Shown here: one piece after another, positions 25,412 to 32,883 of the stretch
How positions within the stretch are numbered: the first letter of the stretch is position 1
Layout: the number at the start of each line of letters is the position of its first letter
NCBI GenBank assembly: GCA_017435025.1
Contig: JAFSFU010000273.1
Coordinates: 1-46,642, forward strand
Direction of reading: 5' to 3'
Source of the DNA: Lachnospiraceae bacterium
GTDB taxonomy: Bacteria > Bacillota_A > Clostridia > Lachnospirales > Lachnospiraceae
Length of the DNA stretch: 46,642 nucleotides
Program-made: the position numbers and the translations under genes
Notes under the pieces: model-generated
Databases searched by the model: none
Told to the model about the DNA's origin: nothing
Seen by the model: the letters and a program-made list of their open reading frames with translations, nothing else

Positions 25412-26070
25412 AAAAAGTTTTAGGGATTGCAGTTGGAGTTGCGGCAGCATTGGCGGCAGTTGCTTTGTTGATCTTTGTTCTGTATGCAGGAAAAGAAACA
25501 GAAAATGGTGAGAAGTCGCTCTATGAGCATGGATTGGATCTGGTTGCACTGTTGGATGAAATGGCCGGAAATGATGCTTATACCGAGATGTTTTCTGTGA
25601 ACGAGGAGATCAATGCTGTATTGGATGAGATTGCCAAAGGTGATTATACAGAACCGACCGCTGTTTATCAGGCGATGATTTCTGCAGACGGAACGATGGA
25701 GATGATGGAATCTCTTGGTATGGAAAATACCGGTGATATGTCTGATGCGCTTAAAAAGAGCCTGGAGCAAAAGTTGTTTGCGACATTTGTGAGCCAGTTA
25801 AATGGGATGACAGGTGTGACTAATCTGGCGGCATCCAGTATTTGTACAGCTGGAAAGAGCTTTGTGAATGGGGAAACAGAGCAGGATGCATTATATTTTT
25901 ATGTGTATCCAGATGCACAGCCTGTGGCAGTGAGCTTTATAATCGGAGAAGACCATGCAGTAAATGCAAGTGCCAGCTTTTTGATGGCGGAGGAATTAAA
26001 AGGTGTGTCTGGTGAAGATTTTGAAGCCTATTTTGAAGAGTTTGGCGTGGAGCTGCAGAGTGTGAAGTAA
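25408..26070 (+). CDS. Membrane-anchored or secreted protein of unknown function
   Basis: This 220-residue protein has an N-terminal signal-anchor (KKVLGIAVGVAAALAAVALLIFVL, about 2-25) and no lipobox. A mostly helical acidic domain follows, then a beta-like end (DALYFYVYPDAQPVAVSFIIG). No family was recognised. The start ATG overlaps the acetyltransferase stop, and GGAGGGGCG lies just upstream, so translational coupling is likely. Confidence 0.75.
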   Translation: MKKVLGIAVGVAAALAAVALLIFVLYAGKETENGEKSLYEHGLDLVALLDEMAGNDAYTEMFSVNEEINAVLDEIAKGDYTEPTAVYQAMISADGTMEMMESLGMENTGDMSDALKKSLEQKLFATFVSQLNGMTGVTNLAASSICTAGKSFVNGETEQDALYFYVYPDAQPVAVSFIIGEDHAVNASASFLMAEELKGVSGEDFEAYFEEFGVELQSVK

Positions 26071-26133
26071 GGTGGCTTTAAAAAGAATAGGATCGAAAAG
26101 TGAGTTGCTTTGTAAGGGAGGAGGAACCGACAT

Positions 26134-26694
26134 ATGAGAAAAATCCTGCAAAGTTTTTTGATGGCCGTGATGGCGTTTATATGCTTGACTGCCTGTGCCA
26201 GCTCCAAGTCAACCGGGATTTATACAGTAGACGAACGAGGGACATTGTTTACCGTTGATACCAATAATATGACGATTTCTGACGGAACCAATACCTATCA
26301 CTATACCATGGAGGGAAGTGGACTTCGCTATACGACTGAAATTACTTATCCGGACGGTTCTACATATTGGTGGACGGTAGAGAGAAGCGGAAACTTTTCA
26401 CACGGATATGGCGGCTGGAGCGATGATTATGATGAGGATCGCTATGTGGCTGGGGATGTACTCTGTGATGTATTGGATACAAGGGCACCGGAGCCTCCGG
26501 ATGATAAAAATCCGATTTTGATCCTGATTTTGATTGTGATTGGGTTATTTAACTTGTTTGCACCGCAAACGTCATGGTATCTGAGCCACGGCTGGAAATA
26601 TAAGAATGCAGAGCCGTCAGAGGCGGCCATTGGTCTGAACCGGTTTGGCGGCGGGGCGGCACTGGTACTGGCGTTGATTTTGATTCTTGTGTAG
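26134..26694 (+). CDS. Lipoprotein with C-terminal DUF6199-like membrane domain
   Basis: This 186-residue protein has a lipoprotein signal (lipobox LTAC, Cys about 21), a beta-rich extracytoplasmic region (GIYTVDERGTLFTVDTNNMT, YHYTMEGSGLRYTTEITYPD), a Gly/Tyr/Asp-rich stretch, and two C-terminal membrane helices around SWYLSHGWKYKNAEPSEAAI. The last part resembles the DUF6199 family by eye. Anchors at both ends would hold the beta domain against the outer face of the membrane. The start follows GGGAGGAGGAAC. It is the last gene of the long rightward run. Confidence 0.78.
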   Translation: MRKILQSFLMAVMAFICLTACASSKSTGIYTVDERGTLFTVDTNNMTISDGTNTYHYTMEGSGLRYTTEITYPDGSTYWWTVERSGNFSHGYGGWSDDYDEDRYVAGDVLCDVLDTRAPEPPDDKNPILILILIVIGLFNLFAPQTSWYLSHGWKYKNAEPSEAAIGLNRFGGGAALVLALILILV

Positions 26695-26698
26695 TGGG

Positions 26699-26798
26699 AT
26701 ATTGGAACAAATAGGTGGAATTTCCAATATCGAACAGAAAAACTAAATACGAATGTTCAAAAGGCTATCCAATCGAAACAATCGGATAGCCTTTATAT
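26699..26798. terminator. Two hairpins ending convergent transcripts
   Basis: ATATTGGAA/TTCCAATAT (26699-26707 and 26722-26730) forms a first hairpin without a T tract. AAAGGCTATCC/GGATAGCCTTT (26760-26770 and 26784-26794) is an 11-bp stem flanked by A and T runs and should work in both directions, for the lipoprotein gene and the leftward MATE gene. Confidence 0.78.
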
Positions 26799-26819
26799 AG
26801 ATATAGAGTTTTGAATGAA

Positions 26820-28193
26820 CTATTTCGAAATCGGCTTTAAAATCTTGTTGATTTGCGTCAGGAAGGTAATAGTTGTTATCAGCGCTGCCAGAATGTCGCT
26901 GACCGGCTCTGCCAGGAACACCGCGAAAACTTTGTTTTCGAAGAAAAGCGGCAGGATGAAGATCAACGGAATCAGCAGGATGATCTTACGCAAACATGCA
27001 AGGAGCAGGCTGACTTTGGCCTGTCCCAGAGCCATGAAACTCTGCTGGCAGCAGATCTGCATACCGAATGCGAAGATGCCGGCCATGTAAATGCGAAGTG
27101 CCCAGGCAGCATATTCCACGAGCGCAGCATCGCTGGTGAAAATACCGGTGAACAGTTTCGGGAAGACGATGGAAAGCAGCCAGAACAGGGTGGAGTAGGT
27201 AACGCATACTTTGAACTGGGTGGCAAATGTCTTTTTCACACGATCTGCATTTCCGGCACCGAAGTTGTAGCTCATAATTGGCTGACCGCCCTGACATACG
27301 CCCTGCAGAGGCATCGTCGCCAGCTGACATACACTGGTGATGATGGTCATGGCGCCGACCGCCAGATCTCCGCCGTAACGGGACAGGCTGGAAGTGAAGC
27401 TGACAGACAGAAGACTTTCCGTGGACATCATAACAAAGGTAGAAATACCCAGTGCCAGACATGGAAGGAAAATCTGCGGGTTCAGTTTCATGTTTTCTTT
27501 TTTCAAACGCAGAATTGTTTTCGGTCCGGTCAGGAAGCGGAGGATCCAGAGGGCACCGACTGCCTGGCTCAGGATTGTTGCCAGTGCGGCACCTTTTACA
27601 CCCATATCCAGTACGAAAATAAAGATCGGATCCAGAATGATATTGACCACGGCACCGATCACAGTTGTCAGCATACTGATCTTGGCAAATCCCTGTGTTG
27701 TGATAAACGGATTCATACCCATTACGATAAGGACAAAAATACTTCCAAGGATATAAATGCGGGAGTAATCCAACGCATACGGGAGTGTTACGTCACTGGC
27801 GCCGAACATGCGGAGCAGTGACGGAGCCGCTGTGTAAAATACGATGGTAAGAACAACTGCAAAAATTAAAAGAAGAGAAAAGCAGTTCGCTATGATCTTT
27901 TCCGCAGTATCATGATCTTTTTTACCCATGGCGATGGCTGCACGCGGTGCGCCGCCGGCGCCGGCCAACATGGCGAAGGCATTGATCAGCATTAACATTG
28001 GAACGAAAAGTCCTACACCGGTCAGCGCAGACGCACCAACTTCCGGGATATGACCGATGTAAATTCGGTCAACAATGTTGTATAATAAGTTTATGATCTG
28101 GGCGACAACGGCGGGTATTGCCAGTTGGGCCAGAAGTTTTGGAATACTTCCGGACCCGAGATCGCGGGTGGAAGCAGAAGTTTGTTTGCTCAT
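26820..28193 (-). CDS. MATE family multidrug/cation exporter
   Basis: This 457-residue protein has 12 predicted membrane helices in two six-helix halves and MATE-type sequence: GSIPKLLAQLAIPAVVAQIINLLYNIVDRIYIGHI near the start, GAGGAPRAAIAMGKKD, and GVCQGGQPIMSYNFGAGNADRVKKTF in the second half. MATE proteins expel drugs or metabolites by Na+ or H+ antiport. I prefer ATG 28193 (AAAGGA upstream); the frame is open to 28220. It is divergent from the Tag glycosylase gene. Confidence 0.92.
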   Translation of the reverse strand: MSKQTSASTRDLGSGSIPKLLAQLAIPAVVAQIINLLYNIVDRIYIGHIPEVGASALTGVGLFVPMLMLINAFAMLAGAGGAPRAAIAMGKKDHDTAEKIIANCFSLLLIFAVVLTIVFYTAAPSLLRMFGASDVTLPYALDYSRIYILGSIFVLIVMGMNPFITTQGFAKISMLTTVIGAVVNIILDPIFIFVLDMGVKGAALATILSQAVGALWILRFLTGPKTILRLKKENMKLNPQIFLPCLALGISTFVMMSTESLLSVSFTSSLSRYGGDLAVGAMTIITSVCQLATMPLQGVCQGGQPIMSYNFGAGNADRVKKTFATQFKVCVTYSTLFWLLSIVFPKLFTGIFTSDAALVEYAAWALRIYMAGIFAFGMQICCQQSFMALGQAKVSLLLACLRKIILLIPLIFILPLFFENKVFAVFLAEPVSDILAALITTITFLTQINKILKPISK

Positions 28194-28300
28194 GAATGAT
28201 GTCCTTTCTATATTTGTCATAAGTGATATTATATACTACTTTCTCGAAAAAGAACATGATCAAATTTACGGAAAATGTAACAATAACAGGAGGTTCTAGT

Positions 28301-28855
28301 ATGGAAAATACGATTTGTCGCTGTAAATGGTGCAACATGAAAAATCCGTTGTACATTGCATATCATGATGAAGAATGGGGTGTACCGGAACATGATGACC
28401 ATAAATTGTTTGAACTTTTAATACTGGAAAATTTTCAGGCTGGTCTTTCCTGGGAGTGTGTTCTTAATAAACGTTTGGCATTTCGTGAGGCATTTGATCA
28501 GTTTGATCTTGATGCTGTCTGCGAATATGGGGAAAATAAGATTGCAGGACTGCTCCGAAATGAAAAACTGATTCGCAACCGATTGAAAATGAATGCAGCA
28601 GTTACCAATGCAAGGGTGTTTCGTAAGATTCAGGAAGAGTTCGGAACTTTTGACAAGTATATCTGGCATTTTACAGAGGGAAAAACCGTTTATGAAGTGG
28701 GAGAGACCAGGTCGGAATTGTCCGATGGAATTTCCAAAGATTTAAAAAAGCGGGGCATGAAGTTTGTTGGAACAACGATCATTTATTCCTATCTGCAGGC
28801 GATTGGTGTGATCTACTCTCATGAAGAGGGGTGTTTCCTTTATCGAAATGAATAA
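28301..28855 (+). CDS. tag: DNA-3-methyladenine glycosylase I
   Basis: This 184-residue base-excision repair enzyme removes 3-methyladenine from DNA. It matches Tag over its full length: RCKWCNMKNPLYIAYHDEEWG near the start, LLILENFQAGLSWECVLNKR, and GTTIIYSYLQAIGV. Likely zinc ligands C8, H22, H174 and C178 fit the C/H...HxxxC snap known for the family. ATG 28301 follows ACAGGAGG; the open frame from 28223 lacks an RBS. It is a single gene bounded by a terminator. Confidence 0.94.
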   Translation: MENTICRCKWCNMKNPLYIAYHDEEWGVPEHDDHKLFELLILENFQAGLSWECVLNKRLAFREAFDQFDLDAVCEYGENKIAGLLRNEKLIRNRLKMNAAVTNARVFRKIQEEFGTFDKYIWHFTEGKTVYEVGETRSELSDGISKDLKKRGMKFVGTTIIYSYLQAIGVIYSHEEGCFLYRNE

Positions 28856-28860
28856 ATAAA

Positions 28861-28897
28861 CAGGGCTGGCATATCAAAACGCCAGCCCTGTGTCGTA
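28861..28897. terminator. Terminator between tag and HIT genes
   Basis: CAGGGCTGGC (28861-28870) and GCCAGCCCTG (28881-28890) form a perfect 10-bp stem with a 10-base loop. It lies between convergent genes. The T tract is poor on the plus strand (TGTCGTATT), while AATAAATAAA upstream gives the leftward transcript a T-rich tail. Confidence 0.72.
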
Positions 28898-29311
28898 TTA
28901 CAGATTTTCTTTGATCTTAGCGATCATAGCATCGTATTCTTCATCAGAAAGGTAAACTTTACCCGGATTCATCTCAAATACGCCGCCCCATTCGAATTCG
29001 CCTTCATACTTCGGAACAAGGTGGAAATGCAGGTGGCAGCCTGTATCGCCGTATGCACCGTAGTTCACTTTCTTCGGAGCGAAAGCTTTATGGATCGCAT
29101 TAGCTGCTCTTGTTACGTCGGCAAAGAACAGATTTCTTTCTTCTTCGCTGATGTTTACGATCTCACTTACATGATCTTTGTAAGCAACGATACATCTGCC
29201 CGGATGGCTCTGCTCTTTGAAAAGAATCAGCTGGCTTACGCCTAAATCACAAATTTTGATACCGAATTTTGCTAATAATTCGCCGCCCTGGCAATATCCA
29301 CAGTTCTGCAT
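28898..29311 (-). CDS. HIT family protein
   Basis: This 137-residue nucleotide-binding hydrolase of the histidine triad superfamily has the active-site triad HLHFHLV (H93, H95, H97) and family flanks HPGRCIVAYKDHVSEI and GCHLHFHLVPKYEGEFEWGG. Two N-terminal cysteines (CGYC, 4-7) could bind zinc. HIT proteins hydrolyse nucleotide phosphoramidates or dinucleotides. The start at 29311 follows AAGGAGG; the longer frame to 29404 runs through the promoter/operator. The tandem palindromes upstream suggest tight transcriptional control. Confidence 0.9.
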   Translation of the reverse strand: MQNCGYCQGGELLAKFGIKICDLGVSQLILFKEQSHPGRCIVAYKDHVSEIVNISEEERNLFFADVTRAANAIHKAFAPKKVNYGAYGDTGCHLHFHLVPKYEGEFEWGGVFEMNPGKVYLSDEEYDAMIAKIKENL

Positions 29312-29365
29312 AGTAGGTTCCTCCTTAAAATATCTGTTTTCTAGTACATGCCCATAAAAATATGC

Positions 29366-29410
29366 ACTAACATGACAGTTGTATATACTAACATGATAGT
29401 GCATTTCGAA
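29366..29410 (-). promoter_or_regulatory. Promoter with two tandem 14-base palindromic operators for the HIT gene
   Basis: ACTAACATGATAGT (29387-29400) and ACTAACATGACAGT (29366-29379) are two copies of a near-palindrome, 21 bases centre to centre (two helical turns). A leftward promoter TTCGAA (29405-29410), 17-base spacer, TATATA (29382-29387) overlaps them: one copy fills the spacer and the other the start region. The layout fits a repressor; the regulator is unknown. Confidence 0.65.
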
Positions 29411-29472
29411 GTATTTTTCCAGTATCTTTCGGAAGATTTTATAAATTTATAGGAAGTTTTTCCGAGTCGAGG

Positions 29473-29955
29473 TTATTCGCCAAAGATTACCGTGCGGTAT
29501 CGCATCAGTGCCGTTAACAGGAACTGTCCAAGAACACCGATGGCAAGAATTTCGCCGATTCCGACTGTGATCATCATATACCAGATCATATCTTCAGAAC
29601 CATAGGCAAATTTTAATACCCATGGAATGATCAGTGTATTGGATACGATCGGCGGCAGCGAAACCAGATAACGGTTTCCTCTTAAAAAGTAGGAGCCCAA
29701 GGCACCGATCAGGGTTGCAAGGCTGCCGAACACCACATCCATCATCATGGCACCGCCAAGCATATTGGAGATCAGACAGCCGATAAATACACCGGGAATT
29801 GCAGCCGGTGTGAAATACGGCAGGACGCAGAGGATTTCGGAAATGCGGAACTGGATCGGACCAAAGCTGATCGGCCGGAACATCATCGTAAGGACAATGT
29901 AGATGGCAGCGATCAAGGCTCCGTACACCAGGTTACGGGTTTTGTTTTCTTTCAT
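29473..29955 (-). CDS. queT: Queuosine precursor transporter, ECF S component
   Basis: This 160-residue membrane protein has about five helices and reads as QueT: NLVYGALIAAIYIVLTMMFR, FGPIQFRISEILCVLPYFTPAAIPGVFIGCLISN, and VFGSLATLIGALGSYFLR. It is the substrate-binding S subunit that works with a shared energy-coupling factor (ECF) module encoded elsewhere, importing queuine or preQ1/preQ0 for tRNA modification. The start ATG follows AAAGGAG, which is inside a predicted preQ1 riboswitch. The combination of gene and leader makes the assignment firm. Confidence 0.9.
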   Translation of the reverse strand: MKENKTRNLVYGALIAAIYIVLTMMFRPISFGPIQFRISEILCVLPYFTPAAIPGVFIGCLISNMLGGAMMMDVVFGSLATLIGALGSYFLRGNRYLVSLPPIVSNTLIIPWVLKFAYGSEDMIWYMMITVGIGEILAIGVLGQFLLTALMRYRTVIFGE

Positions 29956-29965
29956 ATTTAGTTGT

Positions 29966-30010
29966 CTCCTTTAGTTTTGTTTTAGGTGAGGAAGGTCTCG
30001 AACTCACCGA
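29966..30010 (-). promoter_or_regulatory. PreQ1-I riboswitch candidate in queT leader
   Basis: In the leftward transcript, GGTGAG (30003-30008 complement) pairs with CTCACC (29985-29990 complement) as stem P1 with TTCGAGACCTTC in the loop. An A-rich TAAAACAAAACTAA follows and runs directly into AAGGAG, the queT ribosome binding site. This is the H-type pseudoknot layout of class I preQ1 riboswitches. The loop CCTT can pair with AAGG, hiding the RBS when ligand is bound. The transcription start predicted from the promoter is near 30010, right at the aptamer. Confidence 0.78.
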
Positions 30011-30016
30011 GACTTT

Positions 30017-30045
30017 GTTATAGCATAAAAGCTGCAGAAAATCAA
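30017..30045 (-). promoter_or_regulatory. queT promoter
   Basis: On the minus strand, TTGATT (30045-30040) and TATAAC (30022-30017) are 17 bases apart, with a TG just before the -10. The expected start near 30010 fits the riboswitch. Confidence 0.72.
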
Positions 30046-30105
30046 GGAACAGCCATAGAATAAATCAATCCGATATGCTGAACCCTAGCATTTCTCACCA
30101 TTTTG

Positions 30106-30114
30106 TGCTATTAT
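30106..30114 (+). promoter_or_regulatory. Extended -10 promoter candidate for murC
   Basis: TGCTATTAT is an extended -10 about 47 bases before the murC start. No good -35 is seen. Confidence 0.45.
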
Positions 30115-30160
30115 TAACAAAAGCTTTTGGGAAAAGGCAGAAATCCGAGAGGAGAATTTC

Positions 30161-31543
30161 ATGTATCATATAGATTTTAATAAACCAAACCACGTACATT
30201 TTATCGGAATCGGCGGTATCAGCATGAGCGGTCTTGCAGAGATCCTTTTGGAACGCGGATTTACGGTGACCGGTTCTGATGCACATGAATCCGAACTGAC
30301 AAAGAAGCTGGAAGGCCATGGTGCGAAAGTGTTTTATGGTCAGAAAGCGGAAAATATTATAGAAGGAATAGATGTTGTCGTTTATACGGCTGCGATCCAT
30401 CCGGATAATCCGGAGTACATGGCGGCAGAGGCAAAGGGACTTCCGATGCTCTCACGTGCGGAATTCCTGGGTCAGATCATGCGAAATTATGATCAGTCCA
30501 TCGCTATTGCAGGCACCCATGGAAAGACAACAACCACTTCTATGGTTGCAGAGATTTTGATGGATGCGAAAAAAGACCCGACGATCACAGTCGGCGGTAT
30601 GCTGGATATCATTGGAGGAAATATTCGTGTCGGAGGTCCGGAACTGTTCGTTCTGGAGGCATGTGAGTATACCAACAGCTTCCTTTCTTTCTTCCCGACG
30701 ATTGAAGTGATCTTAAATATCGAAGCGGACCATCTGGATTTCTTTAAGGATCTGGACGATATTCGCCAGTCGTTCCGTCGTTTTGCGGCGCTTCTGCCGG
30801 ATGATGGAACCTTGATCATCAATACGGACATTGAAAATTATGAGGAAATCTGCAAGGGTCTGACCTGTAAGATCGTAACAGTGGGCAGTGATCCGGCTAA
30901 GAGCCATTACAGTGCGGCCAATATAACCTTTAACCATACGGCATGTGCGACCTATGACCTTTTGAACGATGGAGTAAAGGCAGATACAATTTCCCTCGGC
31001 GTGCCGGGTATGCACAATGTATACAATTCTTTGGCGGCGATCGCAGCAACTCACGAGGTTGGCGTGGAAAACGAAGATATTAAGACCGGTCTGCTGTCCT
31101 ATGCAGGCACACACCGCCGCTTTGAAAAGAAGGGCGAGATGAACGGTTTTACGATCATTGATGATTATGCACATCATCCGCAGGAGATTGCGGCCACTTT
31201 GGGAACTGCAAAGAATTATCCGCACAAGGAGCTGTGGTGTGTATTCCAGCCCCACACCTATTCCAGAACAAAAACTTTGTTTGACGAATTTGCAGAAGCA
31301 CTTTCCAAGGCGGACCATGTGATTCTTGCCGATATCTATGCGGCAAGAGAAACGGATGATCTGGGTATCAGTTCAAAAATGCTGGCAGAAAAAATTGCTT
31401 CCCTTGGCGCAGATGCGTACTTCCTGCCGAGCTTTGAAGAAATTGAAAAATTTATTTTAGAAAAATGTATGCACGGTGACCTGTTGATAACTATGGGTGC
31501 CGGAGACATTGTAAAAGTAGGGGAAAACCTGCTTTCCAGATAA
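30161..31543 (+). CDS. murC: UDP-N-acetylmuramate-L-alanine ligase
   Basis: This 460-residue cytosolic enzyme adds L-alanine to UDP-MurNAc in peptidoglycan synthesis. Domains in order are: UDP-binding N-terminal domain with HFIGIGGISMSGLA (13-26), ATPase domain with GTHGKTTTTSM (about 118-128), EACEYTNSFL and NIEADHLDFF, and C-terminal ligase domain with GTHRRFEKKG and DDYAHHPQEI. Length and motifs are normal. The start follows GAGAGGAGAA. Its stop codon lies immediately before the first DnaA box of the downstream cluster. Confidence 0.96.
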   Translation: MYHIDFNKPNHVHFIGIGGISMSGLAEILLERGFTVTGSDAHESELTKKLEGHGAKVFYGQKAENIIEGIDVVVYTAAIHPDNPEYMAAEAKGLPMLSRAEFLGQIMRNYDQSIAIAGTHGKTTTTSMVAEILMDAKKDPTITVGGMLDIIGGNIRVGGPELFVLEACEYTNSFLSFFPTIEVILNIEADHLDFFKDLDDIRQSFRRFAALLPDDGTLIINTDIENYEEICKGLTCKIVTVGSDPAKSHYSAANITFNHTACATYDLLNDGVKADTISLGVPGMHNVYNSLAAIAATHEVGVENEDIKTGLLSYAGTHRRFEKKGEMNGFTIIDDYAHHPQEIAATLGTAKNYPHKELWCVFQPHTYSRTKTLFDEFAEALSKADHVILADIYAARETDDLGISSKMLAEKIASLGADAYFLPSFEEIEKFILEKCMHGDLLITMGAGDIVKVGENLLSR

Positions 31544-31544
31544 G

Positions 31545-31744
31545 TTATCCACAATATCCACAAAGTTTTCAACAATCCACAAAGGAAAACTTTGTGGATT
31601 TTCTAATTTACATAATGTGCGGGTGGATAAATACGAAAAGCTTGGAAATATAAGGATTTCGACGGATTTCGTGGAGATTTTCGTTTTTTCTGTAACGAAC
31701 TTATCCACTTTATCCACAATATCCACAATGAAGGATGTGGATGA
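31545..31744. promoter_or_regulatory. Cluster of nine DnaA-box-like sequences
   Basis: Compared with the consensus TTATCCACA, perfect boxes are at 31545-31553 and 31710-31718. One-mismatch boxes are at 31554-31562, 31622-31630 (minus), 31701-31709, 31719-31727 and 31736-31744 (minus). Two-mismatch boxes are at 31573-31581 and 31593-31601 (minus). Boxes at 31545/31554 and at 31701/31710/31719 abut at 9-base steps. The cluster spans the murC terminator and the upstream side of the dnaD-like promoter. DnaA binding here could link loader expression to initiation, or titrate DnaA. Confidence 0.8.
31574..31608 (+). terminator. murC terminator built from two inverted DnaA-like boxes
   Basis: AATCCACAAAG (31574-31584) and CTTTGTGGATT (31590-31600) form a perfect 11-bp stem with loop GAAAA, followed by TTCTAATTT. 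Each arm contains an ATCCACA DnaA-box core. Confidence 0.7.
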
Positions 31745-31776
31745 TTCCGGCTATTTCAATTTTAAAAAAACTATGT

Positions 31777-31782
31777 TATGAT
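31777..31782 (+). promoter_or_regulatory. Extended -10 promoter candidate for the dnaD-like gene
   Basis: TATGAT at 31777-31782 preceded by TG (31774-31775) is an extended -10. A weak TTCAAT lies 16 bases upstream (31755-31760). The DnaA boxes end about 30 bases before this -10. Confidence 0.5.
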
Positions 31783-31812
31783 GAACAAAGAAAAGGTGAA
31801 GGGTGAGATTGT

Positions 31813-32883
31813 ATGAGTTTAGGGCTGAAAAGTCAAATGTCCGTAAAGGTGACCGTAGTGTCCAATGAATTTATTGATACATATATGGCAGCTGCAAACG
31901 GGGAATACGTAAAAGTTTTCCTGTATTTGCTGCGCCATGAAAATGAAGACCTGACGGTTTCTGATATTGCGGATGCACTGAATCATACAGAATCCGATGT
32001 GAAGCGGGCGCTGGCTTACTGGAAGGATGCCGGTGTCCTCGGTGAAGAAGTTTCTGTGGAATTGTCCGAGGCGGGACAGCTGGCTGCGGCAGAACAGACT
32101 GTGACGGTGGAAACGGCAGCGGGAGCGGGTCAGATTCCGGAGACGGGAAACAGCTTTGAACGAATGCAGAGGTTGTCGGAGGATGACGAATTTACGGCGC
32201 TGCTCTACGTTGTGCAGCAGTATATGGGAAAGACCTTCACGCAGATCGAATGTGAAAAGTTTGCATTCTTTTACGATGAACTTCGGATGTCGGCCGATCT
32301 TTTGGAGTATCTGGCCGAGTACTGTGCGGGCGGTGGGCACACCAGTATCCGCTATATAGAAAAAGTGGCTCTCAACTGGTATCAGATGGGAGTGAGGACC
32401 AGAGAAGATGCGAAAGATTATACCATGCGCTATTCCAGAGATATGTCTTCGGTTATGAAGGCATTTGGAATCACCAATCGGAACCCGGCGACTGCGGAAC
32501 TGGAATTTATGAAAAAGTGGTTTAAGGAATACGGATTTGACAGCACTCTGGTGGCAGAAGCATGTAATCGGACGATCACAACCACCGGATCAGCCAGTTT
32601 CCCGTATGCGGACAAGATTTTGACCGGATGGAAGGAAAATGGTGTGAAAGTGTTGGCGGATGTACAGGAGCTGGACAAGCGGAGACAGATGGCAAAAGGA
32701 CAGTCCAGCCGAGGCAGTGAGCCGGGAGCAGGGCAGATGTCCGGAAGCCAGAGCCGCAAGAGCACCGGAGGAAATAACCGGTTTAAAAATTTTGAACAGC
32801 GATCCAATAATAATTACGAAGATATGGTCTGGTCAGGAGTAAGAAAACGCCAGAAAGGAGGAACCGAGAATGGCACTCAGTAA
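31813..32883 (+). CDS. DnaD-domain replication initiation protein
   Basis: This 356-residue protein combines an N-terminal winged-helix-like domain (EFIDTYMAAANGEYVKVFLYLLRH, DLTVSDIADALNHTESDVKRAL) with the DnaD/DnaB_2 C-terminal domain ending in the typical YADKILTGWKENGV (about 262-275). DnaD proteins help load the replicative helicase at origins and restart sites. A low-complexity Ser/Gly/Arg linker precedes the C-terminus. The start follows GGTGAAGGGTGAG. It overlaps the DnaC-like gene by 14 bases. Its promoter sits beside a DnaA-box cluster. Confidence 0.9.
   Translation: MSLGLKSQMSVKVTVVSNEFIDTYMAAANGEYVKVFLYLLRHENEDLTVSDIADALNHTESDVKRALAYWKDAGVLGEEVSVELSEAGQLAAAEQTVTVETAAGAGQIPETGNSFERMQRLSEDDEFTALLYVVQQYMGKTFTQIECEKFAFFYDELRMSADLLEYLAEYCAGGGHTSIRYIEKVALNWYQMGVRTREDAKDYTMRYSRDMSSVMKAFGITNRNPATAELEFMKKWFKEYGFDSTLVAEACNRTITTTGSASFPYADKILTGWKENGVKVLADVQELDKRRQMAKGQSSRGSEPGAGQMSGSQSRKSTGGNNRFKNFEQRSNNNYEDMVWSGVRKRQKGGTENGTQ

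Noticed and set aside
26853..27821. 322-codon plus-strand frame opposite the MATE exporter
   Set aside because: Composition (His, Gln, Asp and Cys rich) is what complementing a hydrophobic protein gives; no start signal.
31545..31744. Primary chromosomal origin (oriC)
   Set aside because: No dnaA, dnaN, rpmH or other usual origin neighbours are in the window; DnaA boxes alone support regulation or titration better.
31545..31744. CRISPR-like short repeat array
   Set aside because: The repeats are 9-base DnaA boxes in both orientations, without regular spacers or cas genes.
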